64,000 nucleotides of DNA from Citrobacter braakii (GCF_002075345.1 NZ_NAEW01000007.1:248001-312000), one strand, 5' to 3'. Shown: positions 1 to 17,274, counted from the first letter of the stretch. Made by a program: numbers and translations. The notes: a model not told the origin generated them from the letters alone.

Positions 1-660
1 TTTCACAATATGCAGCGGATGCAGCTTAATACCGTCAACGCCCGTCTCCACCACTCGTTCCATGGTTTGCAGACAGTCTGCCTGTCCTTCTCCCGGCAGA
101 CCAACAATCAGGTGTGAGCACACTTTCAGCCCGCGCTCGCGCGCCAGCCGCGTGGTGTTCTGATAGCAGGCAAAATCATGGCCGCGGTTAATCCGGTGCA
201 GAGTTTTGTCATGCGCGGTTTGCAGACCGAGCTCCAGCCATACCTCATAGCCGAGGTCTTTATACTCACAAAGCAGATCGAGTACCGCATCCGGCACGCA
301 GTCGGGGCGCGTCCCAACGCATAACCCGACGATGTTGGCCTGGCTGACCGCCTGTTGATACATCGAACGCAGCACCTGTACTTCCGCAAAGGTGCTGGTA
401 TAAGCCTGGAAATAGGCCAGATAGCGTCTGGCGCGATTGACCAACTGCGCCTGATGCTCAAGCTGCTCGGCAATTGAATGGTGCTGCTGTGCTTCATCGG
501 CAAACGAGGCGACATTACAGAAAGTACATCCGCCGCGTCCGATGGTGCCATCACGGTTTGGACAGCTAAAGCCGCCGTGCAGCGTGAGTTTATGAACCTT
601 TTGCCCATAACGGCGAGAAAGATCCCCACCAAACATATTGACTAATTTCTGTAACTGCAT
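1..660 (-). CDS. yhcC: YhcC, radical SAM protein (partial, C-terminal part outside window)
   Basis: The frame runs from an ATG at 660 down to base 1 without a stop, giving 220 residues of a protein that is about 309 residues in E. coli, so the C-terminal third lies off the window. The start (MQLQKLVNMFGGDL) and the downstream RYGQKVHKLTLHGGFSCP segment match YhcC. Cysteines 33, 45 and 48 (C-x11-C-x2-C) fit the 4Fe-4S ligands of this TIGR01212/Elp3-like radical SAM family. The biochemical role is not established to my knowledge; a link to tRNA or ROS metabolism would be speculation. It is transcribed divergently from gltBD and shares their roughly 590 bp upstream region. Confidence 0.93.
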   Translation of the reverse strand, partial: MQLQKLVNMFGGDLSRRYGQKVHKLTLHGGFSCPNRDGTIGRGGCTFCNVASFADEAQQHHSIAEQLEHQAQLVNRARRYLAYFQAYTSTFAEVQVLRSMYQQAVSQANIVGLCVGTRPDCVPDAVLDLLCEYKDLGYEVWLELGLQTAHDKTLHRINRGHDFACYQNTTRLARERGLKVCSHLIVGLPGEGQADCLQTMERVVETGVDGIKLHPLHIVK

Positions 661-1253
661 AATCTGGTAGACCGCGCCTTGAAAAGAGGCCAAAGCCTGC
701 CATTTTTTGCCCCAGTCGGCGATGACCTGGATCAATCGCCCTGGCGAGCCTTTATTTATTGCATAACAAATCAAAATAATCGAAATTTCATTCACTCAAA
801 ATATAATTACTTTTCCTTATATCCAGCTGTTTTTTTTATCTTCTTATACTCTCAGCGTAAAAACAGTATCTTTAAGACGCCAAAACTCTAAAAACCAGCA
901 TAAAATGCCAAGTATATCGATAAACAAAGGGAGGACGAGAGATATCCGGCCTCTCTTACAGTGAGACAGATCACACTTCCCAGGGCATCCTCCTCAGGTT
1001 ATATCAATGTATAAAACCCTTTTATTTCAATATTTTCATAAAGTTAATTGCCCAATAGCACATTTTTGCATAAATAAGATTGCCATTTGACCTGTGTGTG
1101 GATTCCCGATAACTTGGAAATCCGCTGGAAGCTTTCTGGATGAGCAGTCTGCTCATCATATTTATGCAGTAATTGAGATTCCCTCTGAAGCAAGTCCTCA
1201 AACTTGTTTGACCTGTGCGAAAAGGATAAAGAGGGCGAATGCGAGGTAAGCGT
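661..1253. promoter_or_regulatory. yhcC-gltB divergent regulatory region
   Basis: This 593 bp stretch holds no convincing gene: the one plus-strand ORF (679-891) has no family resemblance. In E. coli the corresponding region carries the gltBDF promoter and binding sites for Lrp, IHF, CRP and ArgR. Here a good CRP-type site is visible at 960-975, and AT-rich segments at about 750-920 and 1000-1080 would suit Lrp and IHF. I could not place the transcription start with confidence. Confidence 0.6.
960..975. promoter_or_regulatory. CRP-like site upstream of gltB
   Basis: The sequence AGTGA-N6-TCACA matches the CRP consensus TGTGA-N6-TCACA in 9 of 10 half-site bases. It lies about 385 bp before the gltB start, in the region where CRP control of gltBDF is known in E. 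coli. Confidence 0.65.
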
Positions 1254-1343
1254 ATGACACGCAAACCCCGTCGCCATGCTCTTGGTGTGCCCGTGCGCAA
1301 CGGTCCAGATGGGAATCCCGCAGAGCCTGGGGAGGTTCACTGA
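1254..1343 (+). CDS. Putative 29-residue leader ORF of gltB
   Basis: ATG at 1254 is preceded by GCGAGGTAAGCGT, a good Shine-Dalgarno (GAGG) at normal spacing. The frame encodes a basic N-terminus ([12 protein letters not shown]) and a polar, acidic C-terminus (NPAEPGEVH), and stops with TGA at 1341-1343. The gltB ATG begins at 1345, one base later and in a different frame, so translation could be coupled. It has no domain and no recognised function. It could equally be an untranslated leader that looks like an ORF by chance; conservation of the frame in relatives would decide. Confidence 0.45.
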   Translation: MTRKPRRHALGVPVRNGPDGNPAEPGEVH

Positions 1344-1344
1344 T

Positions 1345-7236
<5,892 letters not shown>

Positions 7237-7246
7237 GTAAGCGTCC

Positions 7247-7284
7247 TCTGGCATCTCATCTTCAAACGCTGATGAGATGCCAGA
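7247..7284. repeat. Perfect 14-bp inverted repeat after gltD
   Basis: TCTGGCATCTCATC (7247-7260) is followed by a 10-base loop and its exact complement (7271-7284), 10 bp after the gltD stop. No T-run follows, so it is not a classical intrinsic terminator; it may stabilise the gltBD mRNA 3' end or act with Rho. Confidence 0.6.
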
Positions 7285-7347
7285 TTCCTCGCAATACCCC
7301 TGCCCCCTCCCCTCTATCAACACCGTGAAAGAGAACTAAAAAAACAT

Positions 7348-7363
7348 ACGGAAACGTTTGCTT
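7348..7363. promoter_or_regulatory. PurR-like operator upstream of codBA
   Basis: ACGGAAACGTTTGCTT agrees with the PurR box ACGCAAACGTTTGCGT in 13 of 16 positions, including the central AAACGTTTGC. It lies about 60 bp before codB. E. coli codBA is repressed by PurR with hypoxanthine or guanine, so the same control is expected here. Confidence 0.75.
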
Positions 7364-7421
7364 TATTCTGAGAACTGTATATTATGCGGCGGATTTTTTG
7401 GGCAAAATTCATGGAGGCGTT

Positions 7422-8672
7422 GTGTCGCAGGACAACAATTATAGCCAGGGCCCCGTCCCTCTGGCGGCGCGGAAGGGCGTGATTCCACTAACGTTTGTCA
7501 TGTTGGGACTCACATTTTTTTCCGCCAGTATGTGGACCGGTGGCACACTCGGTACCGGTCTTTCCTATAATGATTTCTTCCTTGCAGTTCTCTTCGGTAA
7601 TCTTCTCCTCGGTATTTACACTGCATTTCTCGGTTTTATCGGCGCAAAAACAGGGCTCTCAACCCACCTTCTGGCACGTTACTCATTTGGTTTGAAAGGT
7701 TCATGGCTTCCCTCACTGCTCTTAGGCGGTACACAGGTAGGCTGGTTTGGCGTTGGTGTGGCCATGTTTGCTATCCCGGTTGGCAAAGCGACGGGGATTG
7801 ACGTCAATGTTCTGATTGCGGTTTCCGGTCTGTTGATGACCCTGACTATCTTTTTTGGCATCTCGGCGCTGACCGTTTTATCTATCATCGCCGTACCTGC
7901 CATCGTCGTTCTTGGCAGCTACTCCGTCTGGCTGGCGGTGAGCGATGTTGGCGGTTTAGACCATTTAAAAGCGATAGTGCCGCAGACACCGCTGAATTTC
8001 TCCACCGCACTGGCGCTGGTGGTCGGCTCATTTATCAGCGCAGGCACGTTAACCGCCGACTTTGTCCGCTTTGGCCGCAACGCCAAAGGTGCGGTACTGA
8101 TTGCTATGGTGGCATTTTTCCTTGGCAACTCGTTGATGTTTATCTTCGGCGCTGCGGGTGCCGCCGCTGTTGGACAGGCGGACATCTCTGACGTGATGAT
8201 TGCTCAGGGCCTGCTGCTGCCCGCGATTGTGGTGCTCGGCCTGAATATCTGGACCACCAACGACAATGCGCTCTACGCTTCAGGTTTGGGATTTGCCAAT
8301 ATTACCGGCCTTTCCAGCCGTTCGCTGTCGGTGGCTAACGGTATTATCGGCACACTGTGCGCACTGTGGCTTTACAATAACTTTGTCGGTTGGCTGACAT
8401 TTTTGTCGGCAGCGATTCCTCCAATTGGTGGAGTGATTATCGCCGACTATCTGCTGAACCATCGCCGATATGCCGACTTCAGCAAAGCACAATTTATTTC
8501 CGTAAACTGGATAGCTATCCTGTCCGTTGCACTGGGCATTGCCGCCGGTCACTATATTCCCGGTATCGTGCCCGTCAACGCCGTACTCGGCGGCGTATTC
8601 AGCTATATCCTGCTGAACCCACTTTTCAATCGCAGCCTTGCTAAATCACCAGAGGTCAGCCATGCAGAATAA
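7422..8672 (+). CDS. codB: Cytosine permease CodB
   Basis: Inner-membrane transporter of the NCS1 family that imports cytosine. The start is the GTG at 7422 ([18 protein letters not shown]), preceded by GGAGG five bases upstream; a longer frame from a TTG at 7398 has no ribosome binding site. The product is 416 residues with about 12 hydrophobic segments and family signatures such as [11 protein letters not shown] (near 100-110) and [11 protein letters not shown] (near 275). codA overlaps its 3' end by 11 bp. E. coli K-12 carries codBA elsewhere on its chromosome; I recall Salmonella having it beside gltD as here. Confidence 0.96.
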   Translation: MSQDNNYSQGPVPLAARKGVIPLTFVMLGLTFFSASMWTGGTLGTGLSYNDFFLAVLFGNLLLGIYTAFLGFIGAKTGLSTHLLARYSFGLKGSWLPSLLLGGTQVGWFGVGVAMFAIPVGKATGIDVNVLIAVSGLLMTLTIFFGISALTVLSIIAVPAIVVLGSYSVWLAVSDVGGLDHLKAIVPQTPLNFSTALALVVGSFISAGTLTADFVRFGRNAKGAVLIAMVAFFLGNSLMFIFGAAGAAAVGQADISDVMIAQGLLLPAIVVLGLNIWTTNDNALYASGLGFANITGLSSRSLSVANGIIGTLCALWLYNNFVGWLTFLSAAIPPIGGVIIADYLLNHRRYADFSKAQFISVNWIAILSVALGIAAGHYIPGIVPVNAVLGGVFSYILLNPLFNRSLAKSPEVSHAE

Positions 8673-9942
8673 TAACATCACCATTCGTCAGGCGCGTTTA
8701 CAGGGACGCGAAGGATTGTGGCAGCTCACGGTTGAAAACGGACGCTTCAGCCGAATTGAGGCTCAGGACGCCGTTACGTTGCCGCAGGGGGAAGTGCTTG
8801 ATGCCGAAGGTGGCCTGGCAATCCCACCGTTCGTTGAGCCACATATCCACCTGGATACCACGCAAACCGCGGGGGAGCCGAGCTGGAACCAGTCTGGTAC
8901 GTTATTTGAAGGCATTGAGCGCTGGGCCGAACGTAAGGCAATGCTCACTCACGATGACGTGAAAGCGCGCGCCATGCAGACTCTTAAGTGGCAGATGGCC
9001 AACGGCATCCAGTATGTCCGCACTCACGTTGACGTTTCCGACCCAACGCTGACCGCGCTGAAAGCCATGCTGGAGGTGAAGCAAGAAGTCGCTCCGTGGG
9101 TAGAGCTACAGATTGTCGCGTTCCCGCAAGAGGGCATTCTTTCTTATCCCAACGGTGAAGCGTTATTAGAGGAAGCCGTGCGTTTGGGGGCCGACGTCAT
9201 TGGCGCTATCCCCCACTTTGAATTTACGCGTGAATATGGCGTGGAGTCGTTGCACAAAATTTTCGCCCTCGCGCAAAAATACGACAGACTTATCGACGTG
9301 CACTGTGACGAAATTGACGATGAGCAATCACGCTTTGTTGAAACCGTCGCGGCGCTGGCCCATCGCGACAATATGGGCGAGCGCGTGACCGCCAGCCATA
9401 CTACGGCAATGCACTCCTATAACGGCGCGTATGCTTCCCGTCTTTTCCGCCTGTTGAAAATGTCCGGCATTAACTTTGTCGCGAATCCACTGGTGAATAT
9501 TCACCTGCAAGGGCGCTTTGACACGTATCCTAAACGCCGCGGCGTCACACGCGTCAAAGAGATGCTGGAGGCGGAGATCAACGTCTGCTTCGGCCATGAT
9601 GACGTCTTCGATCCGTGGTATCCGCTGGGCACCGCGAATATGCTGCAGGTACTGCACATGGGGTTACATGTGTGCCAGCTGATGGGATACGGACAAATTA
9701 ACGATGGCCTGAATCTGATCACCACCCACAGCGCGAAAACCCTGCACCTGCAGGACTACGGTCTGAGCGTGGGGAATTCCGCGAACCTGGTGATTTTACC
9801 GGCAGAGAATGGGTTTGACGCGGTTCGTCGCCAGACGCCTGCACGTTATTCCATTCGTCACGGGCGAATCATTGCCGAGACTGTGCCGAGCCAAACGACG
9901 CTGCATCTGACGCAGCCAGAAGCGGTGACGTTTAAGCGCTAG
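8662..9942 (+). CDS. codA: Cytosine deaminase CodA
   Basis: Hydrolyses cytosine to uracil and ammonia, releasing nitrogen and feeding pyrimidine salvage. It has 426 residues of the amidohydrolase superfamily. Metal ligands are visible: His61 and His63 (EPHIHLDTT), His214 with Glu217 (VHCDEIDDE), and Asp313 ([10 protein letters not shown]); His246 lies in [14 protein letters not shown] chose the ATG at 8662, inside the end of codB, because it gives the usual N-terminus ([13 protein letters not shown]) and AGAGG lies just upstream (8651-8655). The overlap implies translational coupling with codB. Confidence 0.97.
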   Translation: MQNNNITIRQARLQGREGLWQLTVENGRFSRIEAQDAVTLPQGEVLDAEGGLAIPPFVEPHIHLDTTQTAGEPSWNQSGTLFEGIERWAERKAMLTHDDVKARAMQTLKWQMANGIQYVRTHVDVSDPTLTALKAMLEVKQEVAPWVELQIVAFPQEGILSYPNGEALLEEAVRLGADVIGAIPHFEFTREYGVESLHKIFALAQKYDRLIDVHCDEIDDEQSRFVETVAALAHRDNMGERVTASHTTAMHSYNGAYASRLFRLLKMSGINFVANPLVNIHLQGRFDTYPKRRGVTRVKEMLEAEINVCFGHDDVFDPWYPLGTANMLQVLHMGLHVCQLMGYGQINDGLNLITTHSAKTLHLQDYGLSVGNSANLVILPAENGFDAVRRQTPARYSIRHGRIIAETVPSQTTLHLTQPEAVTFKR

Positions 9943-9953
9943 GTTGTAATATC

Positions 9954-9990
9954 CGGTGTCGGATGGCGCAAGCCTTGCCATCCGACACCG
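9954..9990. repeat. REP element after codA
   Basis: A perfect 14-bp stem (CGGTGTCGGATGGC and its complement) around a 9-base loop, containing the GGATGG/CCATCC core of enterobacterial REP sequences. It lies between the convergent codA and nanQ. Confidence 0.8.
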
Positions 9991-10002
9991 TCACTCTCAT
10001 CG

Positions 10003-11338
<1,336 letters not shown>

Positions 11339-11342
<4 letters not shown>

Positions 11343-12028
11343 AGCACCGCCTTTTTAAGCGCTGTGTTGTACCACTGGCAAATGTGCTCCAGCCGGGTAA
11401 TGGCTGAGCCGACTGTCACCGCCCATGCGCCATGACGCATCGCCTCAGCGGCCTGCGCTGGCGTGTTGTAACGTCCTTCAGCAATCACCCGACAACCCGC
11501 GTCGCTTAAAGACTTCACCAGAGCCAGATCCGGCTCTTCGGGCGTTTCTGGCGTGGTATAACCAGAAAGGGTAGTGCCAATGATTTCGGCACCGAGTTTC
11601 TGGCAGGCCATGCCATCCGCCATGGACGAACAGTCAGCCATCGCAAGGCGTTGGTGATGATGAATACGTGCCAGTAAGGTTTCTACAGGTACCGGACGTA
11701 CGCGATCGGTACCGTCGATGGCGATGATGTCAGCGCCTGCCTGCGCTAACGCATCAACATCCTCGAGATATGCGGTGATGCGAACCGGAGAGTCATCAAG
11801 GTCACGTTTGAGAATGCCGATAATCGGCACCGAAACTACCGCCCTGGTCGCTTTCAGGTTTTCCACCCCTTCAATGCGTAACGCCACCGCGCCAGCCTGT
11901 TCTGCGGCCAGCGCCATCGCCGCAACAATTTCCGGTTTATCTAACGGGCTGTCAGGAACAGGCTGGCAGGAGACAATCAGCCCGCCGTTCGCGGCAATCT
12001 TGATATCCAGTTGTTCAAGTAACGACAT
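11339..12028 (-). CDS. nanE: ManNAc-6-phosphate 2-epimerase NanE
   Basis: Converts ManNAc-6-phosphate to GlcNAc-6-phosphate, which then enters amino sugar degradation by NagA and NagB. The product is 229 residues, a (beta/alpha)8 barrel of the NanE family, with the typical segments [11 protein letters not shown] at the N-terminus, AIDGTDR near 125 and [10 protein letters not shown] near 180. The ATG at 12028 was chosen over an upstream in-frame start because it gives the family N-terminus [16 protein letters not shown] and has AAGGGAAT before it. It overlaps nanK by 4 bp and lies 47 bp after nanT. Confidence 0.96.
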
Positions 12029-12075
12029 GCTTATTCCCTTATGACTATTGCCCGGCGCAGGACCGGGCAAACGGA

Positions 12076-13566
12076 TTAACTTTTGGATTTCACCATGGTG
12101 CTTTTGTCGCCGCCGAACGGCACGGCCCCGCTAAACGGTTTGCCATCAATGGCATCATGCGTACGCAATGCTTCAGGCCGCAGCCAGCGCTGTACGCGAG
12201 ACGGCATATCGAGACCAATCAGCAGGATCACCACAAATGTCAGGCCGAAAGAGAGCGATCCCAACGCGGTGCCCAGATCCAGTCGTTGGGCAATCAGCGC
12301 ACCGATGATCGGTGCCAACGCCCCGCCCAGTGCACCCACGTTGTAGGTGAAGCCCAGACCCGCCGCACGCTGGTCGGTATCGAAATAGCCGCCAATCAGT
12401 TTTGGTAAGATCCCGGAGATCCCCTGACCGAGCATTTGCTGGAAAAACAGCAGTAAACCCAGTACCCAGACGTTTGAGCCGCCAATCGCAAACACTGGAA
12501 TAATCAGCAACTGCGAAGCCAGCAGACTGCAGACATAGGCCTTACGCGTGCCCAGCCAGTCGCCAAGAAAACCACCGACGCAACAACCGACCGCCGCGCC
12601 AAAGCCGCTAAAGAAGAGCACCCTGGCGACAGTGGAAGGGTCATACAGCAGTTCAGTTTTCAGATAGGTTGGCAGCAGCGCCTGAATCGGCCATGAGTAA
12701 AGGAAGGCAAACAGCACAACCACCATCAGCATGACGCCCGTCGGCCAGCGTTTCCCGCTGCTTTGCACCATAAAACTAATGAAGATAAACGCGCATATCA
12801 GGCCAAGGACCGCCACGATAGCCGCATTTTGCAGGTTGCCTGCAAAGCAGAACCACAGCGCGGTTGCGGCGGCGAGAGTCATCACAATATTGATAACCCG
12901 ATGTTCGCCCCGGTAGAGAATGTCCACCATCGTGCGTACCGGCGCTTTGCCTTCGTGTTTCTCTTTCCAGTCTTCCGCTTCCGGAATATTTTTACGCAGC
13001 CAGAGGGCGAAGATAATCGGCAAAATGCCGATGAAGAACAGCGCGCGCCATCCCCAGACCGGGACCACCAGGCTGTAGACCTGGGCGGCGATCACTGCGC
13101 CTACAGAGAAGCCGGAAATCAGGAAGCCGCTGGCTTTGTTTCGCAGGTGCCTGGGCCAGCTTTCAATAACATAAGTTGCGCTGGAGCCGTACTCACCAGC
13201 CATCCCCATACCGATAACCAGGCGGGCGATAAACATGGTGGTGTAGCCCGGCGCGAAGCCGCAGGCCAGCGTCCCCACAGAGAACAGAATGATACTGGTG
13301 ACCATCGCCAGGCGGCGTCCATAACGGTCGCCCATCGCGCCCAGCATTAACCCACCAAACCAGCGGGAGATAAAAGCGGCCGAGATCAGACTGGCCGCCT
13401 GCACCGTCGTCAGTCCGAATTCGCCTTGTACTTCCGTCAGCACAAGGGCGATTAATACAAAATCAAAACCATCAAGCAAATATCCCAGCCAGGCGGCGGA
13501 AAATGCCCGCCATTGCGCCCGATTGAGATGGCGATACCACGGGATGCTCTGGGTAGAAGTACTCAT
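12076..13566 (-). CDS. nanT: Sialic acid transporter NanT
   Basis: Proton-driven importer of N-acetylneuraminate in the major facilitator superfamily. It has 496 residues, the E. coli length, with about 14 hydrophobic segments. The MFS loop 2-3 motif is [14 protein letters not shown] (near 75-90), and the N-terminus ([19 protein letters not shown]) is typical of NanT. It is separated from nanA by 116 bp that holds a pair of REP sequences. Confidence 0.97.
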   Translation of the reverse strand: MSTSTQSIPWYRHLNRAQWRAFSAAWLGYLLDGFDFVLIALVLTEVQGEFGLTTVQAASLISAAFISRWFGGLMLGAMGDRYGRRLAMVTSIILFSVGTLACGFAPGYTTMFIARLVIGMGMAGEYGSSATYVIESWPRHLRNKASGFLISGFSVGAVIAAQVYSLVVPVWGWRALFFIGILPIIFALWLRKNIPEAEDWKEKHEGKAPVRTMVDILYRGEHRVINIVMTLAAATALWFCFAGNLQNAAIVAVLGLICAFIFISFMVQSSGKRWPTGVMLMVVVLFAFLYSWPIQALLPTYLKTELLYDPSTVARVLFFSGFGAAVGCCVGGFLGDWLGTRKAYVCSLLASQLLIIPVFAIGGSNVWVLGLLLFFQQMLGQGISGILPKLIGGYFDTDQRAAGLGFTYNVGALGGALAPIIGALIAQRLDLGTALGSLSFGLTFVVILLIGLDMPSRVQRWLRPEALRTHDAIDGKPFSGAVPFGGDKSTMVKSKS

Positions 13567-13600
13567 TTTACTCTCCCGACGATCTTTATTTTCGTTGTGG

Positions 13601-13680
13601 TGCCGGATGGCGGATTCGCCTTATCCGGCCTACGAGTCTTGTTTTTGCAGGCCGGATAAGCATTGTGCTATCCGGCGTCC
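13601..13680. repeat. BIME (two inverted REP units) between nanA and nanT
   Basis: Two REP units in opposite orientation, 13601-13633 and 13648-13680, each with the GCCGGAT/ATCCGGC core. Within the nan operon such elements can protect the upstream nanA message and lower expression of the distal genes. Confidence 0.85.
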
Positions 13681-13682
13681 GA

Positions 13683-14576
13683 TCAGTCGCGTTCCAGCAT
13701 TAATTGCTGGGCCAGCGCTTTCAGTTCCGGCAGATATTGTTCATCTACCGGGGCAAATGGTTTACGGCACAGCGGAACAGAAACCACGTCCATATAGTGC
13801 AATACAGTCTTCAGGCCGCGGAACACGCCAACCTTAATGAGCAGATCGATAACCTTATTGCACTCGGTTTGCAGCTTTTGCGCCGTCCGGATGTCGCCTT
13901 CTTTGAGCGCTTTCACAATTCCCTGATAACGCCATCCCATAATGTTGTAAGTGCTACCGATACCGCCATCAGCGCCCGCCAGCAGACCAGAAGCGAAGAT
14001 CTCGTCATAACCGTTATAAAGCACCAGATCGGGGTGAGCGCGGCGGATCTGTTCCATCTGATAGAGATCGCCTGAGGTTTGCTTCAGCGCGCCAACGCCC
14101 GGCAACGTCACCAGCGTGTTGATCTGATCCAGCGTCAGTTTTACGCCGCTCAGCGCCGGGATGTTATAGACCACCATCGGCAAGCCATCAGCGGAATCAA
14201 TAATTGCGCGGTAGTGATCGCAGTGCTCTTCAAAGCTGAACGGATAGTAAAACGGTGTGACGGCTGAAACCGCATCAAAGCCGTAGCGATGCGCGGCACT
14301 CGCCAGCTGTTGGCTCTCTTCGGTACTCACTGTGCCAACGTGAGCGATCAGCGTCACCTTGCCTTTCGCTTCTTCGGCAACAATTTCCAGTACCTGCTCT
14401 CTCTCAGCGCGGTTTTGGACAAATGCCTCACCCGTAGACCCACCGACATAGAGCCCGTCGATCCCTTGCCCAATGTTGAAACGCACCAGGCGGCGCAGGC
14501 TCTCAATGTCCAGTCGCTGTTGGCTATCGAATGGGGTTAACAACGCTGGCATTACGCCTTTTAAATCTCTTGCCAT
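13683..14576 (-). CDS. nanA: N-acetylneuraminate lyase NanA
   Basis: Cleaves sialic acid to ManNAc and pyruvate, the first step of the pathway. It has 297 residues and is a class I aldolase of the DapA/NAL family. Lys165 (GALKQTSGD) forms the Schiff base, Tyr137 ([10 protein letters not shown]) is the acid/base residue, and GGSTGE at 45-50 binds the substrate carboxylate. It is the first gene of the operon, directly downstream of the NanR operator. Confidence 0.98.
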   Translation of the reverse strand: MARDLKGVMPALLTPFDSQQRLDIESLRRLVRFNIGQGIDGLYVGGSTGEAFVQNRAEREQVLEIVAEEAKGKVTLIAHVGTVSTEESQQLASAAHRYGFDAVSAVTPFYYPFSFEEHCDHYRAIIDSADGLPMVVYNIPALSGVKLTLDQINTLVTLPGVGALKQTSGDLYQMEQIRRAHPDLVLYNGYDEIFASGLLAGADGGIGSTYNIMGWRYQGIVKALKEGDIRTAQKLQTECNKVIDLLIKVGVFRGLKTVLHYMDVVSVPLCRKPFAPVDEQYLPELKALAQQLMLERD

Positions 14577-14611
14577 AGCTACCTCTGATGATGATTAGTG
14601 TTATCTGACTG

Positions 14612-14634
14612 CATACCTTTATACCTGTTATACC
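14612..14634 (-). promoter_or_regulatory. NanR operator: three GGTATA-type repeats
   Basis: On the minus strand the sequence reads GGTATA-ACA-GGTATA-AA-GGTATG, with repeats at 14629-14634, 14620-14625 and 14612-14617. This is the tandem-repeat operator at which E. coli NanR represses nanATEKQ and is released by sialic acid. It lies 36 bp before the nanA start. Only the third repeat departs from GGTATA, by one base. Confidence 0.92.
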
Positions 14635-14673
14635 AGATCAAATAAGCAGCAATACAATACAGAACGCTTATAG

Positions 14674-14689
14674 TGCGATCTGCCTCACT
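14674..14689. promoter_or_regulatory. Candidate CRP site upstream of nanA
   Basis: TGCGA-N6-TCACT, 8 of 10 half-site matches to the CRP consensus, centred 58.5 bp upstream of the NanR operator centre. This geometry suits catabolite activation of the nan promoter. Confidence 0.55.
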
Positions 14690-14710
14690 AAACGATCGTC
14701 AGGATCGCGA

Positions 14711-15502
14711 TTACTTACGCAATTTTTTACTTTTGCTGAAGGCGTGCCAGGTAGCGGAAACGCTGTTGAGATGTTCTTGCAGTGCGCGGTCAGCTTCCTC
14801 AGGGTCGCGCTGACGAATCGCGTCCACAATAGCGATATGCTGCTGATAACTCACGTTATTGTGCTCATACAACTCTTGGTCGGCCACGGTCGGACGGGCG
14901 GCAATTAGCCAGTCTAACAGCGCAACATGGATAGCCATAAAGATGGGATTGCCCGGGATCTCCGCCAGTATGCGATGAAAATCAACGTCCGAGCGAATGA
15001 ACAGCGTATTGTCATCGAGCGACTGGCTGTTGATCTCCAGTGCTTTCGCCAGTCTGTCGATTTGCTCATCCGTCGCATGTTCTGCGGCGTATCGTACCAG
15101 GCTGGATTCAAAGAACAGTCGCAGCTGTTCGAAGTGGGCAATGCCGCCGGGATGCGCGAGGAAATCTTTCGCCATACCGGACAGCTCGCTGATAATGGTA
15201 TCAGCTGAAGGACGCGAAACGCGGGCGCGCTCGCCATTGTTGATTTGCACCAGACCTTTGCGTTTTAACGCTGCCAGCGCTTCTCGTACAGAAGGACGGC
15301 CCACGTTAAAGAAGGCCATCAGCTCCCGCTCAGACGGCAACTGTTCGCCCTCGCCAAATTCCCGACGACGAATCATCTGCTCCAGTTCTTCTTCAACCAT
15401 TTCAGACAGCTTTTTACGCGCCAGCGGGCGGTTGCGTAAGCTACGGCCAATGGTGGATGGAGAGTCTTCAGCTTGCGAATCAAATGCGTTCATAGGGCCC
15501 AT
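14711..15502 (-). CDS. nanR: Sialic acid-responsive repressor NanR
   Basis: GntR-family (FadR subfamily) regulator that represses the nan genes until N-acetylneuraminate binds. It has 263 residues, the E. coli length. The winged helix covers about residues 30-100, with the recognition segment [19 protein letters not shown] then [16 protein letters not shown]. The C-terminal FCD domain covers 105-250 and contains the metal-binding residues D and H of SDVDFHRIL and the later histidines. It is encoded just upstream of nanA in the same direction. Confidence 0.97.
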   Translation of the reverse strand: MGPMNAFDSQAEDSPSTIGRSLRNRPLARKKLSEMVEEELEQMIRRREFGEGEQLPSERELMAFFNVGRPSVREALAALKRKGLVQINNGERARVSRPSADTIISELSGMAKDFLAHPGGIAHFEQLRLFFESSLVRYAAEHATDEQIDRLAKALEINSQSLDDNTLFIRSDVDFHRILAEIPGNPIFMAIHVALLDWLIAARPTVADQELYEHNNVSYQQHIAIVDAIRQRDPEEADRALQEHLNSVSATWHAFSKSKKLRK

Positions 15503-15861
15503 TCAGCTAAGTCGTGGTGACAAATAACAGCGGGTTTATCCTAACACAGGATCGAAAGCAGGGTGAAATGATGGTCAATCAGACTGTCGGGCTTATTGGC
15601 GGTCTAACCCATCCGGATATTTTGTTACGCTAAAACATTCAGCTTATCTTTAATTGAAAACAATCATATTCGCTTCGTGAAATTTATGAACATGAACGTG
15701 ATAAATTATCATAACCATCTATTTTATAACGATAAATAATTTAAACATCGAATTAAAAATAAGATATTCACTCCATAAAAATCGCCCGAAAAAATATAAC
15801 ATCCGTTTGGACAACAGCGTTATTACCGGATTTATCTTCTTCTCTGGCATGGAGTGAAACA
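15503..15861. promoter_or_regulatory. nanR-dcuD divergent intergenic region
   Basis: 359 bp without a gene, AT-rich from 15640 on. A palindrome TGATAAATTATCA (15699-15711) has an FNR-like look, but its half-sites are five rather than four bases apart. No clear promoter hexamers could be assigned. Confidence 0.5.
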
Positions 15862-17229
15862 ATGTTCGGCATCATTATCTCTGTCATCGTTTTATTAACG
15901 ATGGGTTACCTGATCCTCAAAAACTACAAACCGCAGGTAGTGCTGGCAGCCGCGGGGATCTTCCTGATGATCTGCGGCGTCTGGCTAGGCTACGGCGCGC
16001 TGGTCGCTGACGACAAGAGCAGCGGCTATCTACTGGTCGATATTTACAACGAAATTCTGCGTATGCTTTCCAATCGGGCGGCCGGACTAGGGTTATCAAT
16101 CATGGCGGTAGGTGGTTATGCCCGTTATATGGACAGGATGGGGGCCAGCAGAGCGATGGTTAGCCTGTTAAGCCGCCCGCTTAAGCTAATCCGCTCACCC
16201 TATGTTGTTCTTGCCGCCACCTATGTGATTGGTCAGATCATGGCGCAGTTCATCACCAGCGCTTCCGGGTTAGGCATGCTGCTGATGGTGACGCTCTTCC
16301 CGACGCTGGTCAGTCTTGGCGTGAGCCGTTTATCCGCAGTGGCGGTCATTGCCACTTCAATGTCAATTGAATGGGGCATTCTGGAAACCAACTCTATTTT
16401 TGCCGCGCAGGTGGCGGGCATGAAAATCGCTACCTACTTCTTTCACTATCAGTTACCCGTCGCATCGTGCGTTATCGTCGCCGTCGCTATTGCACATTTT
16501 TTCGTTCAGCGGCAGTTTGATAAAAAAGCATTCCCGGAAAGCAACGGATTCGCTGAACAAAAGACGCTGGAAAACGTGCCACCTCTCTATTACGCCATTC
16601 TACCCGTCATGCCGTTGCTTCTGATGTTGGGCTCGCTTGCCCTGGCGCATATGGGGTTAATGAAAACAGAGCTGAATCTGGTGGTGGTCATGCTGATGAG
16701 CATGACGCTGACGATGTTTGTCGAGTTCCTGCATAAACATAATCTGCGCGAAACGATGGATGACGTGCAGGCCTTCTTTGACGGCATGGGAACCCAGTTT
16801 GCCAACGTTGTCACGCTGGTGGTCGCCGGTGAGATCTTTGCGAAAGGGTTGACGACTATCGGGACTGTCGACGCTGTAATAAAAGGTGCAGAGCATTCCG
16901 GCCTTGGCGGTATCGGCGTGATGATCATCATGGCCGTGGTCATTGCCGCCTGTGCGATTGTCATGGGGTCAGGTAACGCGCCGTTTATGTCTTTTGCCAG
17001 CCTGATTCCAGATATTGCCGCCGGACTACATATTCCTGCGGTAGTGATGATTATGCCGATGCATTTTGCTACTACGCTGGCCCGGGCGGTATCCCCCATT
17101 ACAGCGGTCATTGTGGTGACATCAGGTATTGCGGGCGTATCGCCCTTTGAAGTGGTAAAACGTACGGCCATCCCGATGGCGGTGGGATTTGTGGTCAATA
17201 TGATAGTCACCATCACGCTGTTTTACTGA
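15862..17229 (+). CDS. dcuD: Putative C4-dicarboxylate transporter DcuD
   Basis: Inner-membrane protein of the DcuC family, predicted to move C4-dicarboxylates such as fumarate and succinate. It has 455 residues, the length of E. coli DcuD (YhcL), and about 12 hydrophobic segments. Conserved stretches include [20 protein letters not shown] near 72-91 and [14 protein letters not shown] near 368. In E. coli it is a weakly expressed DcuC paralogue without a proven substrate. ATGGAGTG before the ATG is the likely ribosome binding site. Confidence 0.95.
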   Translation: MFGIIISVIVLLTMGYLILKNYKPQVVLAAAGIFLMICGVWLGYGALVADDKSSGYLLVDIYNEILRMLSNRAAGLGLSIMAVGGYARYMDRMGASRAMVSLLSRPLKLIRSPYVVLAATYVIGQIMAQFITSASGLGMLLMVTLFPTLVSLGVSRLSAVAVIATSMSIEWGILETNSIFAAQVAGMKIATYFFHYQLPVASCVIVAVAIAHFFVQRQFDKKAFPESNGFAEQKTLENVPPLYYAILPVMPLLLMLGSLALAHMGLMKTELNLVVVMLMSMTLTMFVEFLHKHNLRETMDDVQAFFDGMGTQFANVVTLVVAGEIFAKGLTTIGTVDAVIKGAEHSGLGGIGVMIIMAVVIAACAIVMGSGNAPFMSFASLIPDIAAGLHIPAVVMIMPMHFATTLARAVSPITAVIVVTSGIAGVSPFEVVKRTAIPMAVGFVVNMIVTITLFY

Positions 17230-17248
17230 TCCCGAAGGCAGAAAACAG

Positions 17249-17274
17249 AACAGGCCCCAAAGGGCCTGTTTTTT
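17249..17274. terminator. Terminator between convergent dcuD and sspB
   Basis: Nine-bp stem AACAGGCCC/GGGCCTGTT with a CAAA loop, followed by T-rich sequence on the plus strand. On the minus strand the run is interrupted, so it serves dcuD best, but it overlaps the sspB stop. Confidence 0.85.

Noticed and set aside
679-891. 70-codon plus-strand ORF in the yhcC-gltB region
   Set aside because: Low-complexity AT-rich translation, no good Shine-Dalgarno, and it lies in the known gltB regulatory region.
7398-7421. TTG-initiated N-terminal extension of codB
   Set aside because: No ribosome binding site before the TTG; GGAGG directly precedes the GTG at 7422, which gives the usual N-terminus.
12763-13350. 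195-codon plus-strand ORF across nanT
   Set aside because: Antisense to nanT; the His/Gln/Arg-rich translation has no membrane segments or known domain.
13601-13680. Repeated GCCGGAT/ATCCGGC units considered as a CRISPR array or transposon end
   Set aside because: They are paired inverted REP units (BIME) without uniform spacers, cas genes or transposase; the same units recur alone elsewhere in the window.
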